A DNA stretch of 64,000 nt, taken from the NCBI GenBank assembly GCA_037903475.1, contig JBAJFG010000298.1:744001-808000 (forward strand), written 5' to 3'. Under the pieces are notes generated by a model, which saw nothing but the letters and a program-made list of their open reading frames with translations, searched no databases and was not told the DNA's origin. Each line of letters begins with the position of its first letter. The stretch's first letter is position 1. The position numbers and the translations under genes are program-made. This DNA is from Ancylostoma caninum. Taxonomy: Eukaryota; Nematoda; Chromadorea; Rhabditida; Ancylostomatidae. This document shows positions 46,850-57,324 of this stretch, piece after piece.

Positions 46850-47430
46850 GGGCGCAGCACGAGGTGGTCATTGACCACCAGGACTTAGTAGCGTCCTACA
46901 GATTCAGGGGGCTTAGCACCAGTGTCCGGGGCGAAGCCAACCGCTAACCGTCTACTGATGTTAGAGACAAGCAGATTTCAGAGAGGCACTTCTGGAGAAT
47001 CATCAAACTCGTGGCTGAAGACCACCGTTGTTCAACCATTTACTCCATCCCTACCCTGCACCCTGGTGCGCTCCAGTGATAATCAGGTGTTGCTCAACCT
47101 GTAGGAGACGTATCATGTTGGAATTTTGACTGTAGATGCGCACTATACCAACGAGTATCCCCCCAAAGTGGCACCGTTCGTTTTTGAGAAACCGTCTTCG
47201 TTTTTGAGAAAAACCATCATTAATGGTCAAAAAGTGGTTTTTGACCATTTTTTGACCATTAATGACGGTTTTTCTCAAAAACGAAGACGGTTTCTCAAAA
47301 ACGAAAGATGCCACTTCGGGGGAGAGTTGATACCACCTAGGCGCATATCTAGGAGTTGACAGCGTATCGGAACACTTCCTCAAACGAGAGAAATCTCCTG
47401 GGAAAGTTCCGGGTTTGAGAGAAAAAACCA
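46850..47430 (-). repeat. long dispersed repeat with central foldback, copy B (inverted)
   Basis: Read on the minus strand this reproduces copy A of 27416-28060: GTAGACGGTTAGCGGTTGGC, GGTGCTAAGCC, GACGCTACTAAGTCCTGG, GATTATCACTGGAGCGCACC and CAACATGATACGTCTCC, in the same order with few changes. Its centre, about 47161-47321, is a symmetrical foldback: CCCCAAAGTGGCAC...CGTTTTTGAGAAACCG pairs with its complement. Two nested inverted words (TTTTTGAGAAAAACC and TTAATGGTCAAAAA) fill the loop. Confidence 0.75.
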
Positions 47431-48410
47431 CGCTCCAATGACAATTTCTTGTATCTGACAGGTCCTATAACAAGTTTCAACGAGTTCTAGCGGCATCAAA
47501 CAGTTCCGTACTGAGATCGGTTTTTTCGAGGATTTTAGCTAGAATTTGAGATGATTTAGGCTGTCTTCGCCAAATGGTACGCATTTCTTGCTGAAACATC
47601 ATTCGTCGTCTCACTAACGCTTATTCAAGTCACTTTTTTAGTGCTATCTGCTTTTCCTAAAGGAACCCTAGTGTGTAGGTACTTAGTAGCCCATTTCGGA
47701 ATGCGACTGGACTTAGTACTCCCCAACCGACACTGACCACCTAGTGCTGCGCCCTGGTCAACTGGTCTATTTTTTTGCACTTTTTGGTATGTTTATGGTG
47801 TGATTCCTTCCATTTCGATCTTTCCCTACTGCCGTTTAGTGAAATCTTCTTCCAGATGCACCCTTGGGCGTCCTACTATCCTTCACCGGCCCTCTCTGAG
47901 CTAACAGACCATATTATGAAGTGTGTTTGAAATTTGCTCAAAACATACGCATCTCGTATGTAACCACATAACGATTCTGTTACGACAACTCGTAAATATT
48001 CAGTTCTACTTCAATACTTGGAGGAAAATTTTCGCACATGAAACGTCACTCTGACGATGTTGAAGAGATTAAGTGTCTCGCATCAATTTTCTGCTGTAGT
48101 AGTGGAACCCACCCCAATTCGCGGCTAGTGGATTCCACTCTTCAGGTATTTTTGCAGTGAAGTTCTCATTAACAGAGCTGAGTCATCAACATTATGCGCT
48201 TTGTGAACGGCTGCAAAGGAAAAGTTTTGAGCACATAATCTGAAGAATACGAATGAATCCTGACGATGTTGGCCTTTCTGTTTTTCAAGACTGTTTGTAC
48301 TGCGCAATTTCCAAAGATAAAAGGGGAAGTTTCTCTGATGTTGAATTAGATCGCTAAAATGTCATCCACACATCATCAGAAACTATTACTGCCGTTATCA
48401 ACACGCCACG
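47431..48410. other. stretch without recognised features
   Basis: No gene, RNA or repeat family identified. Frames are short and unsupported. Confidence 0.4.
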
Positions 48411-48419
48411 ACATCATTT

Positions 48420-48560
48420 CGGCGGGCCGACCGCGGACATTTCGGGGGCTGACCGCGCACCGATATCCGGTTGAGCGCGCCTAATTATTTGGCTGACCGC
48501 GGAGTTGGCTACCTCAGACAAAAGTGCCGTGCGAGCGGGCCCCATTAGAGCGGGTCGCAG
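48420..48560. repeat. GC-rich element fragments (GGGCCGACCGCGG and CTCAGACAAAAGTGCCG types)
   Basis: GGCGGGCCGACCGCGG and GCTGACCGCGGAG words are followed at about 48515 by CTCAGACAAAAGTGCCGTGC and GAGCGGGCCCC...AGAGCGGGTCGCAG, matching the start of the element at 9571. Truncated copy. Confidence 0.55.
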
Positions 48561-48959
48561 GGACGGCAAGCACTAGGCGACAACGGGGGGCGTTCCCCTA
48601 CGAGATACCTCGATGGCAGCAGCATAGACGTAGGCATTGCTGGCATCCTGCCAGCTCCAGCGTCGATGCATACCAACCTCGCCCTGGGAATGTGATAGGT
48701 CCCCAGGTGTTGCCACCAGACTTCGGCAGGAACTTTACTCAAGGCAAGCGGGACTTCGTAAAGATAAAGTGAGCAGAGGGGAGTTCGTAGTTGGGACTTG
48801 TCGAATAACCATAAAGTTCTTTGCAGATAAAAGTAAAGAAAAGAGACTGAACCGAAGAATTTTTTTTCTATTGGTTCTGTAAAATCTGTCTGAAATAAGA
48901 ACAGAATTAAGTCTTGTTTATAAACACCCTTAAAAAGGTCCCCAGCATTGTTGTTATTG

Positions 48960-49007
48960 AATTTCGCTTACACTGCTGTCTTCAGAAAGTATTGCTCTAT
49001 CAAAGAA
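48960..49007 (+). repeat. 48-bp perfect direct repeat, first copy
   Basis: Begins AATTTCGCTTACACTGCTGT and is identical over 48 bases to 49673-49720. The two copies bracket the three-copy repeat at 49068-49400. Confidence 0.85.
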
Positions 49008-49067
49008 GGAATACTGATCAAATTTCGTGATATGTTTAGAGACACCATTCTTCCTTCAACTGCCAAA

Positions 49068-49400
49068 GGAAATTGGAATTAATTGATTTTGACAGGAGGT
49101 TGGGGGCTATCATGCGAAAATCCTGCCAGGAGCACTGCTTTCAACGCTTGTAAAAGTACAGGTTCTGCCCAGATCTCGCTGAGACCATGTATATGGCTGC
49201 AACTGGCAGCGCTCTATTTAAATCCGAAAGAGAATTGGATTTAATTGATTTTGATAGGAGTTACAGCTGAAAAAGTACCTAGCAGTACCCACAGTATCGT
49301 TTGTACTGAATAAATCCTATTCAAATTTTATAAATAGATTTCTGACACTACTGCCCCGCCAATCGCCGGAGGGAAATAGAATTAATTGATTTTGAAAGGA
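49068..49400 (+). repeat. three-copy tandem repeat, about 150-bp period
   Basis: The word GGAATTAATTGATTTTGACAGG (cores AATTAATTGATTTTGA and AGGAG) occurs at about 49075, 49232 and 49380 with small changes. The spacings are near 157 and 149 bp; sequence between the anchors is more diverged. Confidence 0.7.
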
Positions 49401-49672
49401 GATATTGCTTTGGAATTCTCTGGACCCTGACTTTACCCCAAAAGTTAGGGTTCAGCACCGGTCCAAAGAATTTTCATCAAACAACTTTCCTAAAAATCAA
49501 TTATTTCAGTTTCTTCTAGAGCGGTTAGCTTCAGGAGAGGAAGCTCGTTCCAATGAATATGAAAGCTGCCGCGTTCTCTCGGTTACAGTGAAAAAAATTA
49601 GTTAAAAAGCAGTCTCCAGCACCACTCCGACACAACTTCCTCAAATAACTTTTTCCAAAAGCAAACATTTCC

Positions 49673-49720
49673 AATTTCGCTTACACTGCTGTCTTCAGAA
49701 AGTATTGCTCTATCAAAGAA
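49673..49720 (+). repeat. 48-bp perfect direct repeat, second copy
   Basis: Identical to 48960-49007. The exact match over 48 bases in a diverged neighbourhood suggests recent duplication or the two ends of an inserted segment of about 760 bp. Confidence 0.85.
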
Positions 49721-49729
49721 ATGGCAAAA

Positions 49730-51132
49730 ACCTGCGTAATCTCCACCCTCTCTCAAATTTTAACCGGAATTTTAAAAAATTATAACATGGTGCTGCCATG
49801 TTGACGTGCTCCACGGCCATTGCACTTGTTAGCACTTGTTAACTCGTGCGGACACGCCGATGAGCATTATAAAAATGAAACTACTGTTCTTTGCACAAAC
49901 TTGTTTTAACTTGTTTGCTTACAATTGGGGCTGCGTAGATTTTTGGCTAGGTGAAAGGGGACTTCGTAGTTTTTTCTGCTCGAGCCAAGCTTGTGCCAAA
50001 CTCTGATTGCCACCATCGACCAGGTCGTACTGAGAATAACAAAGTCAGCGTATTTCTATTAGTTCTATGGCTACCTTGCCAGAAAGTGTTATTAAAAAGT
50101 AGTGGAAATAACTCAATTATGTGAGGAGCAGGGAAAAATAAGTCAACATTAAATTTAGCAATCATGCAGATGACTGTGCGAATATTTCATCACTTATCTC
50201 TACGAAGAAATTCCAGAATTAAGTCCAAACTTTGGTTTTATGAAAAGTTTAGAAAATATAAATGACCGTTTCGATGAACCAAACCTCTACAAAGGTAAAA
50301 CAAAATCAGCAGCTTAGTTAAAGAGGTACTCTTTTCCTCATTCGATGGTCCTTCTCCATTCCCCCTTCGAGGAGCAGATTCTATTTTCGGTACGCAGTGT
50401 GTCGGAATGGCGGCGCACACAAATTTTGGCTTTCTTAATGTTTTGAAGCTTTTTCTCATCCAAAAAATGTGTCATCGATAGGAACAAAGAGCATTCTAAT
50501 TGTGTCAAGTCTGAGCTATATAGTGATCATATGCAGGACCTCTCATCCAAACTAGGAAACCGATGGATTGATTGGCAACATCAATTTTGGTTCAGTTATC
50601 CACGTTTCACGGAATTTTCAAAAGTCACTTTACGTACGGATTTAGCGGAGTCGCAAAGCATACTACAGTCTTTCTCAAAAATTCTTGCTCCACGCTGAAC
50701 TGCCGTCAGCTTAACCATGTCACACCTCGTATGATAATGCATAGGTGATGCGGGCGCGGCTCAGCAGATGGGCGGTGAAGCGTGAGGCAAGTATTTTTGA
50801 GAAGGACTGTACACACTCTGTATGCGTTATGCATTATCCCGAAAGTTTTGCTTCTGGAAGAGCACTGTCCTGCACTGTTCTGTTATACTAAAGTCAGGTA
50901 CGAAATGAAGGAATGGAGACTTTTCAACCTTTCTAATAATAACTTCTACTTTTGTTTTCATTTATATCTGAAGTTTGTTTTCATCTATATCCAACCTTTC
51001 TTTTAGGCTAACATCGGTAGAAACGCTGCTCACATAATAGAACTATTCCCTCACGGGTTCGAAAAGAGAGGAAAAGCAAATAACCTTGGGTAGACGACTA
51101 TCCTCCATATTGGCTTTTCCTTAATTACCCAC
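49730..51132. other. intergenic stretch upstream of PHKG
   Basis: AT-rich, no recognised gene or repeat. It ends in a pyrimidine-rich tract (CCCCCTTTTTTCTTTTG) just before the proposed PHKG first exon, which could serve a splice or trans-splice acceptor. Confidence 0.4.
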
Positions 51133-51204
51133 TTGAATACTGTATCCAGTTCCCTGACGAGCATTTTCCCCCTTTTTTCTTTTGCTAAAAAATTGCGCAA
51201 GGAG

Positions 51205-54200
51205 ATGATCGATATACGAGCGTTTAACCTCAACATTCCTGACGTCGACCTAGACAGCTCCAATGTACCAGTAATTAAAGGTGCGACAGAGGTGCGAGAG
51301 CCATCCGAGAGAGCGCTTACTGCCACTCTGCAGAGTGCAGAGATGACAGAGTTTTGCAGATCTCGTCCGAGACACGCCTCCCGTTGTCGCCTAGCGCAAC
51401 GCACCCGGGTCGCAGCCATGTCGCGGCCCGCTCGCTTGGTTATCGCAGCCCGCTCGCACGGTTGTCGTGGCCCGCTCGCACGGAAAGTCCTCGTGCGAAC
51501 GGGCCGCGACAACATAGGTTGGTCCGAAATACCGTGCGAGCGGCCCACAATAACCGTGCGGGCGGGTTGCGACAACCGTGCGAGCGGGGCGCGACATGGC
51601 CACCGCCCCTTCTACCGGGGCCCGCTCGCAGCCATGTCGCGTCCCGCTCGATCGGACCTTTGTCTGAGACGCTCCGCCAAAAACTTGCAGCCCGTTCGAT
51701 TGTCTGAGCAGTGGGGTAAGCCGGCACTCGTACGATCTCCTTTTTTCTTAGAGTTAAGACAGGAAGCGTGAGGATCGGAAAAGGTTGACAACGGTGATGG
51801 TAGTGGAATGTGTGGATGCGCAGGCAAGCAGAGTACCATGTTGAATTTTATGTAGTGCAGATGCGAGAGCGCCTCCTGCCAAGTTTCTTGACTACGAGCT
51901 GTAGCATTACAGCTTCTGCGAGCGGTGAAGTTACAGCCATGTAAACTGTCTGAGTGAATGGTTAGGATGTATATGGACGCTTACTGCACACGCGCAACCT
52001 CAAGTCTTTGGTGGCTGAAGTTATAGAAGAAAGAAAGAATTTCAAACAGTGCACTAACTCTGGTGCTGCTGTGTCACTGTTTTCTCTGATCTGCTATTTC
52101 TTCAAACTTTAGAGTGCATACTGTGATATATTTTTTTAACGTCACTCACTCTGACTGTTTATGTTCATGCCGCTACTGAAAGAGGAATTGTGGAAATCTT
52201 TGGCTTCATGTTTCACCTTTTTTGTACAAAGTTTTAGCGTGGGGTTACTAGAAGGATACGAAAAGCAGACGTCATCCACGTTCTGGGTCACTGGATTTGT
52301 ATTTTCTGGATACTGTCGTTCTCTGTATTTATGCCAGTGTTGTAGATGAGCAAGAGGGCCGTGAAACACCACCAGTTCCGGAGGATCGGAGTTTCTATGC
52401 CGTCTACGAATCTAAGGAGGTTTGTATCCCTCTGCTTTTTGTTATATTTCTTCAGAATCGAAGGTGATGAATGTTCTCGTAACTACAGGTGCTGGGAAGA
52501 GGGCTAGCATCCACTGTTCGGAAGTGTGTTGAGAAATCTACAGGACAGTGCTTCGCTGTTAAAATAGTAGATGTATCCACGGAGAAGCAGTCAGAGGTTC
52601 ATTTCACCTCGAATTCACAAACTATTTCCTTCATTGATGTAGGTTTATTTAGCATGAGGCAAATCGTTTGAAAGCTGAAACTATATCGGAGGTCGAAATT
52701 CTGCGCCAACTTTCAGATCACCCCTCAATCAGTAGGTTTCACTGTAATATTATTGTTTTTTTTTTGATGTTGTTGTCCTATGGCTAAAGTCTGATCACGT
52801 GATTTGTACAGACAGCTTTTGAAACAAGTAAGAGTTTGTCGTTGCGGAAATACCAGTGTTCATCCATTTGAAGTAGTCTTAAGTATTCCCTTTTTATTGT
52901 ACATTCATCAAATCTCTCGCTCTTGCAAGTTTGGACTCAGAAGTTGTATTGAGAGCTAGGTTTGCGCCTCTTCTTCCAGGTAATTGTTGGTTATTCGTTT
53001 CGCGGAAGGGAAGGGGGCTGCGCTTGAACGATTAACGTCAAAACTACCCGCGATGTCTAAACTTCAACTCGGCTTGTGGCAGACTCCAAGCCTTCAGAAA
53101 TCAGATGACGTTTAAAGACACTTTCCTACCTTTACGCTGTCATTGCAAGATTTCATGGTCAGGTGACGGCTCACAACTAACCAGTTGGGCGGTCTCATTG
53201 ATGGTGGTGATAATTTTAATATTAAAAGAAAGATTTCATGCCATGCCTGATAGTATGAGATGGTTGCGGACACCAAAACATTCATTTTAACATGACGTTG
53301 AACAACTCTGTAGGTGGCACTGAGGAACCCATAGCTGTACGCCAGCCGAAATTAGCGAATATGGTTGCGAATAATTGACAACTCGTGCGCTTGGTGTTGT
53401 CTGCCCCGTTAAGACCTTGCGCTGCGTGCGCCGTACGACTTTGTGCCCTGCCTCCTTCGCTGCGTGCGGTGCGCTTCTGTTGTACTGCTACTAACCTGCC
53501 ACAGTCTGCTCATACTTGTTAAAATTCAGCCTACTCAGTACAACACGCTACATTGGCGTAGTGCTTCCTCTGTAACATAGTGGAGAAGGTAGAGGCTGAA
53601 CGAATCACGTTTTTGTTGTTATATTTCTTCTCCGGTTTGCTATTTTCTTTTTCAGTGTTGAAATTTTCTATAGAAACAAGTTACATGTTGAATACTGTTG
53701 CAGTCACTATCCACGATTTCTACTCCACTCCTTCTTTTCTATTCGCTGTTTTCGAGATGGCACCAAAAGGAGAGCTATTCGACCAACTGAACAGCACTGT
53801 TACAGTTTCGGAGAAAAAAGTTGGTTCATGATAAGTTTCAGAGGGAATTTGTAGTTGTGTTTTTTGCTTCGTTCAGGCTCGCCGATTAATGCGCCAGTTG
53901 TTCGATGGTGTAGCTTACATGCATAGTCGAGACATAGTGCATCGTGATTTAAAGCTTGAGAACATTCTGTGTATCGATGACGAAAGGATTGTGATTTCGG
54001 ACTTTGGATTTGCAACGCGGCTCAAGAAGAACGAAACGCTGAGAGGTTGTTGGCTACTTTTCGTCGAGATTATTAGTTCTTTCATCTCTTTTCGTCAAGT
54101 ATTTGTTTTCTAGATCGAGCTAATGAGAGCTAAATTAACGCATTCCAGAATTGTGTGGAACACCTGGATACCTATCACCAGAAATACTCAGGTGTCAGAT

Positions 54201-56643
54201 GTATGAAGATGCTCCTGGTTATTCACATGCTGTTGATGAATGGGCGCTTGGGGTAATTATGTACACACTTTTGGCTGGCTACGCTCCATTCTACCATAGA
54301 AGTTGAGTTTTCTCATTCAATATGAATGCTTCAGTTTGTAATCTGCAGATACGCTGTTCTTTTTTTACTCTTTGGTTTACACTCATAAGCCGGAAGGGAA
54401 GCACCGATTTCTCTTCTCGTATCTTTTTCGCTCACGTCGCCCACATCCAAATCCACGAGAACTTATGTCGGCATCGCCTCGGCAATAATTTGTATTGTGA
54501 TGTATTTTAGGCAGTTGATTATGATGCGAATGATTCAAGAGGGGCGATATGAGTTCCGAGCTGAGCAGTGGTCAACTATCACTCAAGAAGCGAAGGATGT
54601 GGTAAGTTACCTGTTTCACGAAATAATGTAAAAGGCACTATTGTATGATGCGTGGATATGAGAGAGCTGCGTTCACTATGCTGCGAAAGTCTTGAGGAAA
54701 CAATGGAAACCTGTGAACCGTCTTCTGAAAGTACACCAACACTTCATAGCAGGCTCTTGGTTATGTTCTGATTTCAACTTTATTGCATTTGAGGAGGGAA
54801 GCTGATAAAAAACATGCTGTTACTGCTGGCAAATGCCAGAAGTGAAAGGAATAAACCTAGAGGAGTTAATCATTTCCGCTCATGTTCCTTTTTTGTGTGA
54901 GAAAGCGCACTTATCTCTTGAAAAATAAAGGTTAATTGCAAATTGAAGCCTGATTTCTCCTGTTATCTTTGGTTTCGCTTACTAAGATAGTTGAAGATCT
55001 CAAGAGAAATTTCAAATTTCTTCTCGTTGCGTCAGTGGCATAGTGTGTAGCAAGAAAATGGTTGCCGTTGTGGCTCTACCAGCAATGTAATCCGTATCTA
55101 TGGAGGATTGCATACACAACTACAGTGTATTCTGCTGTAAACGTTAAGTAATTATCAGAATTATATCGGCTACACAAGATACCTTCTGTAGACAGTGGTT
55201 CACCTATGGATGTTTTTTTTTTCTTCAGATTTCTGGCCTTTTAACGGTTCCTGTCGCACAGCGTTTGACTGCTCAGCAATGCTTGCTCACACCTTGGATG
55301 AATCCTTCTGCTGAAGTTTACAACAAGCCAGATATGAGGAAATTGTTCAGACAGGTTTGTTGGTGTTTACCGCTCAAAATATTCTTTCCCATATTTGCTT
55401 CAATATGGTCCGCATTTGGCCTAACCTTGAATTTGGTTATAGGCTATCATACTAGTGCGTTTCTTCTGTCGACTGCAAAACTACAAATACTTGAAAACTA
55501 TCGTGGACCGGGAATCTCTCAGGAAGCGTCCATTCCGAGATCGCGATGTGAGTTTTCATAGAATGGTGTCAATAACTTTATGTTGTGACAGTCAAATTCT
55601 GGCGACGGGTGTTCTTCTTATCATTTTTCCGTTCAAGTCTTTGCTGTTCATGAATTACTTGTATCCTCCCCTAAAATAAGTGTTTGCCGCATTTGTTCTA
55701 CTTTTTTTTTGCCCTACCAGGAACTACCTTCTGTCCATGGTTTTGGGTAGCCTGCAGGTAAGTAGTTGTTTTAGTGCATGAGGTAAAGATGCACTTACTC
55801 TGATAACTGTGCAGCACGAAAGCAGTCCGAACGCCGTAATGTTTCGAGTAGAAACCCTAGCAGCAACGACTCCCACTTGCTGTCATCCTCCCCTCGATTG
55901 CTGCTCAAGCTTTCGTTCTTTTAGCAACAGTTGCGGAGGGATGGCAGCAATTGAGGGGAGGATGGCAGCAAATGAGAATCGTTGTTGCTAGGGTTTCTAA
56001 TCGACCCACTACGCCGTTCGTGCTGCAGAGTTATCAGAATATTTTGGAGTAGTGGTCGTTCTGGCCAACTACAGGGTTGTTCCGGTTGGTTACGGCATAC
56101 ATCTCTAATAAAACCCAGGTCACCGATAATTGAAAATAGATACTCTCGTTCAAAGGTTGCTATCAGCTTTGCAAATGATGTCCATCATTGTGCTAAGAGA
56201 AAAAAAGCAGATATTGAAGCTCACCCACGGTCAAATTTGTGCCTTGCTCACAAAGAGCTAGATCCTCGTACCATTTTTATCATTTTGAAGGTTCTTTCGG
56301 TACCCATCAAGCGCCATTAAGATTAAAGGTCCAACGGTGTATTTAAGCTCTGCTGAAGGAGTAGAATTGTCAATCCCATCATTCTCATTGAATTCGTTCT
56401 TGTATCGGGATCCAGAGTTCTAATTTGGAAGCTCTTTCATTTTATCAATCCATGGCTCGCTTTGTATTTACTGCTCTCTATTTCGATCAATTTCTTCTTA
56501 TTTGGGAATTACAGATTCGACACGAGGCCGAATCAGCTATGTTCTCAGTTTATGGTCACTGGGTCAATCGCGGTTTCTACTACTCTCGAGACATGCTCTT
56601 TGCTAACCGTCCTCGTCCAAAATACCAGAAGGTGGAAGCATAG
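51205..56643 (+). CDS. PHKG: phosphorylase kinase catalytic gamma subunit
   Basis: This kinase phosphorylates and activates glycogen phosphorylase within the phosphorylase kinase complex, under calcium control. Exons: 51205-51280, 52346-52419, 52489-52596, 52653-52731, 53704-53819, 53877-54045, 54149-54302, 54511-54601, 55229-55354, 55443-55547 and 56515-56643, about 408 residues (human PHKG2 406). Kinase signatures: glycine loop LGRGLASTV, lysine in [52 protein letters not shown]. The residue before LCGTP is Glu, as in gamma subunits, where it replaces a phosphorylated residue and makes the kinase constitutively competent. The C-terminal calmodulin-binding region is recognisable by [10 protein letters not shown] and [19 protein letters not shown] has Leu where vertebrate PHKG has Pro. 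The first exon is chosen by phase; an in-frame ATG at 51133 is an alternative start. The donor after 54302 is abnormal. Confidence 0.92.
51300..51720. mobile_element. CTCAG-family GC-rich element in PHKG intron 1
   Basis: It holds CCCGCTCGCACGGTTGTCG and complementary GTGCGAGCGGGCC blocks, with GGGGCCCGCTCGCAGCC, and ends in CCTTTGTCTGAG at about 51667. A further ATTGTCTGAG lies at about 51705. It matches the family at 9571-9785 and 13430-13515. The long frames on both strands here are a by-product of GC-rich inverted repeats. Confidence 0.6.
55799..56038. mobile_element. 240-bp inverted-repeat element in the last PHKG intron
   Basis: TCTGATAACTGTGCAGCACG at the left pairs with CGTGCTGCAGAGTTATCAGA at the right. 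Inside this, GAAACCCTAGCAGCAACGA pairs with TCGTTGTTGCTAGGGTTTC, and CATCCTCCCCTCGATTGCTG pairs with CAATTGAGGGGAGGATGGC. Nearly the whole element folds on itself. Non-coding MITE-like. Confidence 0.75.
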
Positions 56644-57324
56644 TGTTGCCTGTAGGTAAATGGCCACAAGTTTTAAAGATGACTATGTTGCCTCAATAGG
56701 GTACTCTACTTCCTGTAGCTCATTAGATGCTGTTTTCAGAGCATGCCCCCCTTAGATGTTACTTGACTTTCTTTGCTCAGTTGATAGCTGTCCAAATTGT
56801 TCTGATTTATGCTCAGCTCAATTTTCTGTGTAGTGTGTTCTTATAAGTTATTTTTCCCTATAGAAATTGTTCATCGCATGGTGCTTTTTTTTATCGAGCA
56901 GCCCTAGAATCTAGGATGTTGTTTAGTTCCTATTTTGCTGGTCATCAAGTTTATAGTCGTATTCTAATGGTTCCTACTGTTTTAAAACCCTCTTAGATGA
57001 GCTTCTGAGGAGTTACATTTACTTTATTGGTTGAGTACTATTGGTTGAGTACTTACCAAATACTCGTAGAGGTGAGAGTTGTACATACATGTAGGATGAA
57101 TGTTTTTTGTATTCTTTTTTTGAAAGCTTAAAGCATTGTAGTTCTGTGTGTTTTATACATTGTCAAAGAATCGCTGATGTTCAGGAATACTTTGCCTTTA
57201 TCTGAGCATGGTTTTTATTCGGTTACTCAAGCGCATTTATTAGGCACATGGTTTTGTGACCACTGGGGCGTGATCAAGTTGTGCTGCCTTCAGTTGGTTC
57301 TCGGTTCAAGTATACCAAGTCACA

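Noticed and set aside
51133..51771. 212-codon plus-strand frame as one exon
   Set aside because: Only the first part (to 51280) joins PHKG exon 2 in phase. The remainder runs through a GC-rich transposable element that is open on both strands.
54322..54510. Extra PHKG exon between 54302 and 54511
   Set aside because: The kinase alignment is continuous without it, and it has no family similarity.
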